A DNA stretch of 13,938 nucleotides, taken from NCBI GenBank assembly GCA_947591115.1, contig CANQCX010000032.1, positions 1 through 13,938 on the forward strand, written 5' to 3'. The translations under genes were made by a program, and so were the position numbers. Positions within the stretch are counted from its first letter, which is position 1. Each line of letters opens with the position of its first letter. This document shows, in pieces, positions 8,096 through 13,938 of the stretch. The stretch is from an uncultured Lachnospiraceae bacterium. Lineage in GTDB: Bacteria > Bacillota > Clostridia > Lachnospirales > Lachnospiraceae. The notes under the pieces were generated by a model that saw only the letters and a list, made by a program, of their open reading frames with translations, was not told the DNA's origin and made no database searches.

Positions 8096-9157
8096 TTAAA
8101 TCAGTTGTTCAAATATCGTCATGCCTGACAACTGCTTCAATAACTGTTCAACCGTAGCGTGTTCATATCTTGGCGCTCCCCCAAGTGTTTTGATATCCAG
8201 CGCTTCCAAAACGCGCCCTGTTTTATTGCTAAACTTATTGTAGATAAGCGCCATCCGGTTCATTACGGAAATATCCATATTTTCTTCCAGCATTTGTATT
8301 GCCCCGTATGCCCGAAAAATTTTTAAATTTGAAATCACTGAACCGTCTCCAACCATGACGATTTTATGCATCTTTTCAAGGAAATGCATAAAATTGCCGT
8401 TTAATTCAAAGTCCAAATCCATTACTATATAGTCATATTTTCCGGACAAGGTCAGATTCTGGATTAGCATATCAATTTCTTCATAGCCCATTTCCATGAA
8501 ATCCAATACGACCTTCGGCTGTGAAAAGAAATAAACTCCGCTCGCATCCTGTTTCACACAGCTTTCCAATTTGATCATCACATTTGATTTTTTGCTTTTT
8601 AAAGCATAAATAATATCGCTCATATCAAACTGTCCGTCTGCGCAAAAAAAGACGTCGGATGAGCCGTAAGTTTCCAGATTCAGATACAATACCCGTTTTC
8701 CCTGCTTGGCACATGCTACCGAATAAGCGGCAGCAAGCGTAGAAGTTCCTACGCCGCCACATGGCGAGGTAAATGCTATCAGACTGCATGTTTCTTCTGC
8801 CGATTTCAATCCTGAAATATTGGTTGCCATTTCTGAATAAATGCCCAGAATCTGCTTATATATCAAATCTACTTTTTGAAATTTGCAGATTGCCTTCTGA
8901 TTTTTGACAGAATCTATTTCATGATTTTCTACAAAATAGGCAAATCCGCATTTGCCCGAAAGTTTTTCTACTTCTATATCAAATTGTTCCGATGCAATAA
9001 AAACGTCAATTTTGCTTTTACTCAACTGAGATAATGCCGTATCCTTGTCCGTAAATGAATAAACGACTAATTTGTCTGCATATTTTGCATTAAAGACGCT
9101 CGCTATCCGATCCAGATAGGCGCTGTCCTTATCCAGTATGGCCACACGTATCTTCAT
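8096..9157 (-). CDS. tadZ: TadZ/CpaE-like localisation ATPase
   Basis: The protein has 353 residues. Residues 1 to about 110 form a receiver-like domain (MKIRVAILDKDSAYLDRIAS at the start) that is degenerate as a phosphoreceiver. From about 124 there is a MinD/ParA-like domain: the P-loop region SLIAFTSPCGGVGTSTLAAA at 125-144, VLYLNLE at 156-162, and YDYIVMDLDFELNG at 241-254. TadZ/CpaE proteins place the Tad machine at a cell pole or site and recruit TadA. The deviant Walker signature has Cys133 where ParA/MinD have the signature Lys, and Thr137 in place of the P-loop Lys, so ATP binding or hydrolysis may be weak or lost. Another ATG at 9193 would add 12 residues, but it lies almost at the predicted transcription start and has no well-spaced ribosome binding site. 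GAGGTG 5 nt before 9157 supports the shorter form. It is the first gene of the operon. Confidence 0.92.
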   Translation of the reverse strand: MKIRVAILDKDSAYLDRIASVFNAKYADKLVVYSFTDKDTALSQLSKSKIDVFIASEQFDIEVEKLSGKCGFAYFVENHEIDSVKNQKAICKFQKVDLIYKQILGIYSEMATNISGLKSAEETCSLIAFTSPCGGVGTSTLAAAYSVACAKQGKRVLYLNLETYGSSDVFFCADGQFDMSDIIYALKSKKSNVMIKLESCVKQDASGVYFFSQPKVVLDFMEMGYEEIDMLIQNLTLSGKYDYIVMDLDFELNGNFMHFLEKMHKIVMVGDGSVISNLKIFRAYGAIQMLEENMDISVMNRMALIYNKFSNKTGRVLEALDIKTLGGAPRYEHATVEQLLKQLSGMTIFEQLI

Positions 9158-9162
9158 AACAA

Positions 9163-9168
9163 CACCTC
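9163..9168 (-). promoter_or_regulatory. Ribosome binding site deciding the tadZ start
   Basis: GAGGTG lies 5 nt before the ATG at 9157 on the minus strand. The upstream ATG at 9193 has only a GGAG about 15 nt away, which also falls inside the promoter spacer and so would not be transcribed. Confidence 0.65.
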
Positions 9169-9201
9169 GACTTCCCCATTCGACATTTTTCATTCTTTCT
9201 T

Positions 9202-9230
9202 ATTCTACTCCAATATTTTCTTTTAGTCAA
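9202..9230 (-). promoter_or_regulatory. Sigma-A-type promoter of the tad operon
   Basis: On the minus strand TTGACT (9225-9230) is separated by exactly 17 nt from TAGAAT (9202-9207). Each hexamer matches the sigma-A consensus at five of six bases. The start of transcription would be near 9195, giving a leader of about 38 nt before tadZ. The spacer is A/T-rich. No other promoter of similar quality is seen between the operon's genes. Confidence 0.72.
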
Positions 9231-9244
9231 TTTATTATTTACTA

Positions 9245-9264
9245 TTTGTAAAGTACTATACAAA
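9245..9264. promoter_or_regulatory. Near-perfect 20-bp palindrome, candidate operator of the XRE regulator
   Basis: The arms TTTGTA and TACAAA flank a central AGTACT. Nine of the ten base pairs of the dyad match; only the bases at 9251 and 9258 break it. It lies between the two divergent genes, 14 nt upstream of the tadZ -35 box, with its centre about 60 bp before the predicted tadZ start. A dimeric helix-turn-helix protein would suit such a site. The assignment to the adjacent XRE protein is inferred from position alone. Confidence 0.5.
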
Positions 9265-9267
9265 AAA

Positions 9268-9286
9268 ATTTCTTACAATTTCTTAT
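9268..9286. repeat. Pair of 9-bp direct repeats with 10-bp period
   Basis: AATTTCTTA occurs at 9268-9276 and again at 9278-9286, with starts 10 bp apart, or one turn of the helix. It begins four bases after the palindrome and overlaps a possible -35 region for the XRE gene. It may be a second protein-binding site or chance in AT-rich DNA. Confidence 0.4.
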
Positions 9287-9299
9287 ATATCCATATACT
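9272..9299 (+). promoter_or_regulatory. Weak candidate promoter for the XRE gene
   Basis: CTTACA (9272-9277), a 16-nt spacer and TATACT (9294-9299) form the better of two weak matches on the plus strand, giving a leader of about 75 nt. The alternative is TTGCCA (9321-9326) with TAAATT (9344-9349), spacer 17 nt, giving a leader of about 25 nt. Neither is strong, and the sequence does not decide between them. Confidence 0.3.
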
Positions 9300-9341
9300 A
9301 TCGCCTGTTTTTTCCTAAAATTGCCAGTCTAATGGATATAT
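9285..9341. repeat. 10-bp inverted repeat in the XRE gene leader
   Basis: ATATATCCAT at 9285-9294 and ATGGATATAT at 9332-9341 are perfect reverse complements separated by 37 nt. The pair could be two separated half-sites or an AT-rich stem in RNA. If transcription starts near 9306 the left arm would not be in the mRNA, which favours a DNA-binding role, if any. Confidence 0.35.
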
Positions 9342-9380
9342 CATAAATTCTATGTATTATCTTCACAAAGGAGTGTTGTC

Positions 9381-9719
9381 ATGACTGATTTTTCCATCAA
9401 TCCTGCTGCGATTGGCGCGCGCGTGCGCAAACTGCGAAAAAAGCAGGGAAAAACACAGGCTTATTACGCCGATCTTCTCTATATCTCCCCTTCCTACCTT
9501 GCCTTGATCGAATCCGGAAAGCGAATACCAACGCTGGAGGTTCTGGCGCAGATTGCAAAAGTCGGAGATGTTACGCTTGACTATCTGGTGTTTGGCGATA
9601 AAACCCATTTAGATGAAGAGCAGGAAACGTTTAACCGGCTTCGCAGCTCATATCCCAAAGCGAAGCTGAAAAACGCCTTAAAACTCGCCGAATATTTTCT
9701 TAACCTAGATACTCCATGA
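9381..9719 (+). CDS. XRE-family helix-turn-helix transcriptional regulator
   Basis: This 112-residue cytoplasmic protein has an HTH_3 (Cro/C1-type) domain at about residues 11-67: IGARVRKLRKKQGKTQAYYADLL, the recognition segment ISPSYLALIESGKRIPTLEVL, then IAKVGDVTLDYLVFG. The remaining 45 residues are a helical tail that could dimerise. No sensing or enzymatic domain is present. An AAAGGAG lies 7 nt before the ATG. It is divergent from the tad operon across a 223-nt region containing a palindrome, so control of the pilus operon, of itself, or of both is plausible. The target is an inference. A standalone regulator of this size could also be a remnant of a mobile element, but no integrase or phage gene is visible. 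Confidence 0.9.
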   Translation: MTDFSINPAAIGARVRKLRKKQGKTQAYYADLLYISPSYLALIESGKRIPTLEVLAQIAKVGDVTLDYLVFGDKTHLDEEQETFNRLRSSYPKAKLKNALKLAEYFLNLDTP

Positions 9720-9740
9720 AAGTCATAACAGATACCCGTT

Positions 9741-9783
9741 AAAAAAACACAGTCCATGCAGCATACATGGACTGTGCCCTTTT
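9741..9783. terminator. Bidirectional rho-independent terminator between convergent genes
   Basis: An 11-bp perfect stem (CACAGTCCATG at 9748-9758 with CATGGACTGTG at 9766-9776) has a 7-nt loop. Seven A lie at 9741-9747 on the left, so minus-strand transcripts of the giant gene end in a stem plus seven U. On the right CCC and four T follow the stem, a weaker tail for the XRE transcript. The giant gene's stop codon (9782-9784) lies in the T tract. Confidence 0.85.
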
Positions 9784-12700
9784 AGCCGGACAGACCGTCA
9801 TTGGAACCATCCGTATGAAATTCCACCTTTAAATTTGCAAAATGCAGCAAAACCCTGCTTCCGGAGGTATCATAGATTTTCACATCAAACAAAAGTCCGC
9901 TGCAGTTCAAAACCGGCTGCATGTTTTCGTACCAGTCAAACAGATTGGCGCCAAGCCTTTTGGCATACGGCTCGATCCCCTGCTCCGTCATGCCGGCAGG
10001 AAGCGTCAGGGTAACCGGAAGCAGCACCCTCGGCTGAAAACGCCCCTGACTGAGTCCATAATAATAGGAAACGCTCACTCCTGCAACGACGTTCGCTCCG
10101 TCCAACTGCAGGGTACGAAGGACGGCTGCCGCAGCCTGCTCCATATCGCTTACGGTCAGCGTTCCTCCTTCTATCCGCAGCGCCGCCACCGGATATTCCT
10201 CCGTATACTCGCCGGAAACATAAAGCGGCGGCAGCGAGACCTCCTGCGTCCGGTAAAGAAATTCTTCCCGAACCGGACACGCCGTTTCCTGCGGTTTGTC
10301 CTGACGCACCAAAAGATTCTGGTTCCGCACGATATGTACGTCCGGCTTTGCCTTTGCGCACGAAAAAATCGGAAGTCCTTCCATCAAAAACTCAAATTCC
10401 AGTTTCCCATCTCCCGAATTTTCTCCTGCGGCATGGATGCCGACGGCTTTCATCGTCGGCTCCGGCAGTCCAAACGCCTCCAAAAAACGCTTTCCTTCTT
10501 CGGAAGAGGTCACTTGAAACCGTATGCCATCCGCTTCCCAAATACCCTCCGAAGTGCAGGAATACACCAATTCTTCATTCACTGCCCTGCGCAGCGGTCT
10601 CCGGTTCGGGGCGGCAAGCCATTCCGGCCACGCCTGCGCTATGCGTTCCCCAAGCGACACCATGCTTTCATACGCTTTCTGATATTCCTCCCCATTTCCT
10701 TTTTCCAGCGTGGCAAACAGCTCCTCCCGATACAGGCTGTGCTCCGCCAGAAGATCAAACAGATCCTGCCGAGGCGCATGGAAAGCCACCGGCTCCCACT
10801 CGGAAAAAGAAACGGAAATCCAAAAGGTATCCTGCTCCCGATAACGGCATTGTCCCAAAAGGCGGTACTGCCATCCCATCCTGCCGTCTGCGGTTTGCTC
10901 AAAAGCCTGAAGCCGGCAGGTATGCGCGTTCAGCGACGGAGCAGACGGACATGATTTCAGCGGATTCGGAAGCTGCACCTGCGACTCCAAAAATCGGCTA
11001 TCCCCCGCGGTTTCCGCAGCAAGGCGGAGCGGCTCCGCCAGCCGCAGCCAGCGGGAGCTTTCATATCCGTTGTCCTCCTCAATGTCGTATTCCAGCTCCG
11101 AAAACGTCAGATCCAATGCAAACGGAATGCTTTTTCCGGAAAAGCGGCGGTTGAAAAAGAATACGATCTCATCCGATTCCGTATCGGCTTTTCCTACGGT
11201 AATTGCAACATCCGGCATATCGCTCTGTGCCGATGCGCTCAGACGGCATCTGTTTTTTGCGGAAAAAGACAGCCTGCAGCATGCGGCGACATCCGCATGA
11301 TACCCCTCTGTCAGCGAGCGGCTCAGGCGATCCTGTACCTGCTGCTTTAATGTTATTTTGGCGGAAGGCGCTCCCTTGCGCAGCGGCATGATCTGCTCTG
11401 CGATGGCCGCCGCCAGCAGTTCTTTTACATGAATCAGCCGATTTACCGGTTCAAACCCGCAAATCCCGACTGCCTTCTGCACCTGCTCCGGAAGCAGCAG
11501 CCTCTCCATATCCGAAAGAAAATCGTCCGCCCATATTTCCATATCAATATCCGGCATCTGTATGGCGTGCGGTTCTTCGTCCCACACCAGCTCCGACAGA
11601 CCGCATACGTTTGCCGTACGGCTCAAAAATCCATGATACAATGGGCAGAGCGCATAATATTCCGGCGCCTGCAGCTGCTCTTTGTTCCAATCCGGATAGC
11701 GGTAGAGCGACACCTCCGGCAGCTGCATATAACGTCCCTGACCGCAGGAGATCCCGTAAATCCACCCGTTTTGCTCCGCTGTCTGCGCCAAAAGCAGCTC
11801 CGGAAATACACGCTGCAGCTCCCTGCAAAACGGAAGCAGACTGACTTCGCCGCCTTCTTCTTTGCCGTTTTCCTTTGCGCTGTTTTTTTGTGGAAAATAC
11901 GGCGCGATTACCGAAACGGTGCCTGCCGCCTCCGGAGCTGCCGCCAGCTCCGCCATACGCCGGATGGCAACTACGGTTTTCAGTTCAAAGATCCGCTCCG
12001 AATAAACCGGATATTGCTCTTTGTCCAGCGGAAAGTCCAAAACAAGCGTTTTTCCGCAGGCGTCCTCCGGTTTTACAAACGCCCGAAGCTGTTCCAGATA
12101 GGTTTTTCCTGCCGTTTCGATCTGGGATAGCGCAAAACTCTGCGCATTGACAGGCGACGTAACCGTTACCTCTATATCGGCGCACATAAGCTGTAAAAAC
12201 GCCTGTCGGCGATACGCCTTTGCTTCTTCGGAGAATTCGCTTTGGTTTTCCTGCAAAGACAGCCGCAGCAGCGGCTGTTCCGGCTGTCCGGTAACCGCAT
12301 AGGTAACCGTTATGTCTGGCAGACTGCCGATGCCGATTAAAACGTCATTATAATAAGGAATCATCTCGCTTTCCGCCGCTTCTACGGAATTTCCCAGTAC
12401 ATCGCGCAGCTCCAGCACGATTTTTCCTTTCTGCCCGACGGCAAGATACGGATTTTCCTCTTCCGGCGTCTGTCCGGCGGCATAGCGGTAAACCGGAACT
12501 ACCGGACAATAACGCCACGTTGTGTCATCTCCTGCCGGAACGATCGGAGCGGAGGTCGGACTTTCCCCGATGGTACCGTCCTCCGTCTTTTTGATATGAT
12601 AGCCGACAATCTGGTACATGCTTTGCAGCAGCGTCCCGCCTTCCTCCGGAACCGCTTCCATCTCGGAAACAAAGCCAACGCATCCCGCCGGAAAACGCGG

Positions 12701-13938
12701 CTGCATCACTTTCTGTTCAGGAGTGTCCGTAACCAGCGTAATGCTCGTTTTCCCTCCTGTATATGCGCTGATACAGGCATTGACGCAGGTATACAGAGCT
12801 TCAAACTGCGCGCCCTCTACAAACAATCCCAGAAGACCTCTGCCGTTTTCGTCAAAAATATCCTCCGGAAGCGTGCGCCCTTCTTTGGTCATTAACCGCA
12901 GATAATATCCGCCGCCCCCTACGGTGCTGCATTCCCACAGCAATCTTAAAAATTCCGCCGTATCTTCTGGTTTTGCCAGAAATTGTGATTCTGCCGCCTG
13001 CCTCCCCTGCACAGGGTACATGCGCGTTTCTTTGGACAGATTGGTTTTTGCCAGAAAACAGCCGTCCCATGCCGATTCCTGAAAATTTTCTCCTCCTTTT
13101 GCGGTTTTCGAAGTCTGGTAGAAAATCCGTATTTTCACATTTTCTAACGCAATCAGCGTATGGAGGAGCCGTCTTTTTGACGCATCCGCCCCATAAACCG
13201 CAAACATGCCGTCCACGCCGCTTTTCCCGATTTCCAGAGAAAGAAAACAGCCGAAAACCGCTTCTGTTTCCCTGCCGTTTTCGTCCAGCAGCTTCGGCGC
13301 CGTCTTTTGGGTATGCAGCACAGCCGCCGCCTCCTCCGGAATCCAATGCAGCAGCGTCAAAGCGCCATCGCTGCCAAACAGCGGGGAGGAGCCGGAGAGT
13401 GAAAAATACCGGTCGCACGCTTCAAAATCCTCCATTTGGACAAATTCATGCGGCATTTTGGTAAATTTCCCATCCGGAAGCCGTTTTCGGATTTCTTCCG
13501 CCTTTAGAACAGTCTGCACTTCATGGGTATCGATCCATGCGCAGTCCGGCTCGCCGCAGGTTACCGTAAGCACCGGATCCGTCTGCAATTCTCCCAAAGG
13601 GAACATCTGCTGCAGTGCCTGATACAGCGGAACCAGCTCCGGTTCGGCTGTTTTGCCTCCGCCATCGGGAGCCGGCACTCTCTGTCCCTGAAGCAGAAAA
13701 CGGGACAGCATTGCGCCGATGTCCTGCGCTTCCGCCAAAAGCCGCGCTTTCATATAGGCTTTCGGAATCTGTTCTGCAGCCGAAACCCGCAAGGTCTGTC
13801 CCGCTTCTAACGCTTCCCGATTCAGCGCCGCCGCCAGTTCCGCCATCGTACAAGGAACGCTTCCCGCCAGTTGGGAAACCGTAACGGTTTCCTGCTCCGG
13901 AAACGGACAGACTGCGTTTTTCAGGACAAGTCCTGCAT
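9782..13938 (-). CDS. Giant protein with LysM-like segment, possibly linked to a contractile-injection-type locus; 5' end outside window
   Basis: The frame is open to the right edge, giving at least 1384 residues. A Met at 13846 is only an internal candidate, because about 30 more in-frame residues (including ETVTVSQLAGSV) precede it. Visible residues about 15-52 resemble a degenerate LysM unit (TVSQLAGSV, MAELAAALN, ALEAGQTLRV). The rest has no signal peptide, membrane helix or enzyme motif that I can name. Motifs I recall from giant LysM-containing proteins near eCIS-like or toxin-complex loci are seen: LLWECSTVGGGGYYLRL near 333, WRYCPVVPVYRYA then LRDVLGN near 508, VQLPNPLKSCPSAPSL near 989, and GLLFDVKIYDTSGSRVLL near the C-terminus. 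The family link is from memory and unverified; the function is unknown. Base composition is richer in GC than the tad genes (for example 36 of 60 bases at 11941-12000 against 19 of 60 at 2401-2460). It ends at the terminator at 9741-9783 and is convergent with the XRE gene. Confidence 0.8.
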   Translation of the reverse strand, partial: AGLVLKNAVCPFPEQETVTVSQLAGSVPCTMAELAAALNREALEAGQTLRVSAAEQIPKAYMKARLLAEAQDIGAMLSRFLLQGQRVPAPDGGGKTAEPELVPLYQALQQMFPLGELQTDPVLTVTCGEPDCAWIDTHEVQTVLKAEEIRKRLPDGKFTKMPHEFVQMEDFEACDRYFSLSGSSPLFGSDGALTLLHWIPEEAAAVLHTQKTAPKLLDENGRETEAVFGCFLSLEIGKSGVDGMFAVYGADASKRRLLHTLIALENVKIRIFYQTSKTAKGGENFQESAWDGCFLAKTNLSKETRMYPVQGRQAAESQFLAKPEDTAEFLRLLWECSTVGGGGYYLRLMTKEGRTLPEDIFDENGRGLLGLFVEGAQFEALYTCVNACISAYTGGKTSITLVTDTPEQKVMQPRFPAGCVGFVSEMEAVPEEGGTLLQSMYQIVGYHIKKTEDGTIGESPTSAPIVPAGDDTTWRYCPVVPVYRYAAGQTPEEENPYLAVGQKGKIVLELRDVLGNSVEAAESEMIPYYNDVLIGIGSLPDITVTYAVTGQPEQPLLRLSLQENQSEFSEEAKAYRRQAFLQLMCADIEVTVTSPVNAQSFALSQIETAGKTYLEQLRAFVKPEDACGKTLVLDFPLDKEQYPVYSERIFELKTVVAIRRMAELAAAPEAAGTVSVIAPYFPQKNSAKENGKEEGGEVSLLPFCRELQRVFPELLLAQTAEQNGWIYGISCGQGRYMQLPEVSLYRYPDWNKEQLQAPEYYALCPLYHGFLSRTANVCGLSELVWDEEPHAIQMPDIDMEIWADDFLSDMERLLLPEQVQKAVGICGFEPVNRLIHVKELLAAAIAEQIMPLRKGAPSAKITLKQQVQDRLSRSLTEGYHADVAACCRLSFSAKNRCRLSASAQSDMPDVAITVGKADTESDEIVFFFNRRFSGKSIPFALDLTFSELEYDIEEDNGYESSRWLRLAEPLRLAAETAGDSRFLESQVQLPNPLKSCPSAPSLNAHTCRLQAFEQTADGRMGWQYRLLGQCRYREQDTFWISVSFSEWEPVAFHAPRQDLFDLLAEHSLYREELFATLEKGNGEEYQKAYESMVSLGERIAQAWPEWLAAPNRRPLRRAVNEELVYSCTSEGIWEADGIRFQVTSSEEGKRFLEAFGLPEPTMKAVGIHAAGENSGDGKLEFEFLMEGLPIFSCAKAKPDVHIVRNQNLLVRQDKPQETACPVREEFLYRTQEVSLPPLYVSGEYTEEYPVAALRIEGGTLTVSDMEQAAAAVLRTLQLDGANVVAGVSVSYYYGLSQGRFQPRVLLPVTLTLPAGMTEQGIEPYAKRLGANLFDWYENMQPVLNCSGLLFDVKIYDTSGSRVLLHFANLKVEFHTDGSNDGLSG

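Noticed and set aside
9157..9193. Longer tadZ start at ATG 9193
   Set aside because: It falls within a few bases of the predicted transcription start and has no well-placed ribosome binding site, whereas GAGGTG precedes the ATG at 9157.
9355..9360. TATTAT as the -10 box of the XRE gene
   Set aside because: Transcription would start on top of the ribosome binding site at 9367-9373, and there is no -35 match at the right distance.
9842..10954. 370-codon plus-strand open frame, and a 268-codon one at 10348-11154
   Set aside because: They are antisense to the giant minus-strand gene, rich in Arg, Pro and Ser, and lack recognisable domains. The continuous minus-strand frame explains them as composition effects.
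1..13938. CRISPR array, tRNA, rRNA or insertion sequence
   Set aside because: No regularly spaced repeats, no tRNA-like cloverleaf, no transposase or terminal inverted repeats were seen; nearly all of the window is explained by protein genes.

Overview
The window reads as chromosomal DNA from a Gram-positive, clostridial bacterium, most likely of the Lachnospiraceae type. The reasons are the AT-rich coding sequence on the left, the strong GGAGG-type ribosome binding sites, and a clostridial version of the Tad (tight adherence) pilus operon with a Flp1-like pilin and a giant DUF5702-like surface protein. This taxonomic call is inferred from gene families and composition, not from a marker gene.

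Positions 1 to about 9230 hold one tightly packed operon on the minus strand, read right to left from a good sigma-A-type promoter at 9202-9230. The order is tadZ (localisation ATPase), tadA (secretion motor ATPase), tadB and tadC (inner-membrane platform), a small Flp1-like pilin, a TadE-like minor pilin, a 1047-residue DUF5702/TadG-like protein, and a second TadE-like protein that runs off the left edge. Together they would make a type IVb-like (T4cP) pilus: TadZ marks the site, TadA powers subunit extraction through TadB/TadC, the Flp1-like peptide forms the fibre, and the TadE-like and DUF5702 proteins are minor or surface components. No prepilin peptidase (TadV/CpaA), CpaB/RcpC or secretin is present in the window. 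A secretin would not be needed in a single-membrane cell, but a peptidase must be encoded elsewhere.

Positions 9158-9380 are a regulatory region between tadZ and a divergent 112-residue XRE-family regulator gene (9381-9719, plus strand). It holds the tad promoter, a near-perfect 20-bp palindrome, a pair of 9-bp direct repeats spaced one helical turn apart, and a 10-bp inverted repeat. The layout suggests that the XRE protein controls the pilus operon, its own gene, or both.

A hairpin flanked by A and T tracts (9741-9783) ends both the XRE gene and the convergent gene to its right. From 9782 to the right edge the minus strand is one open frame of at least 1384 residues with no start in the window. 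It is visibly more GC-rich than the tad genes and has no signal peptide or membrane segment in the visible part. It starts with a LysM-like segment and carries motifs that I recall from giant LysM-containing proteins found near contractile-injection (eCIS-like) loci. That link rests on memory and is the most uncertain but also the most interesting part of the window.
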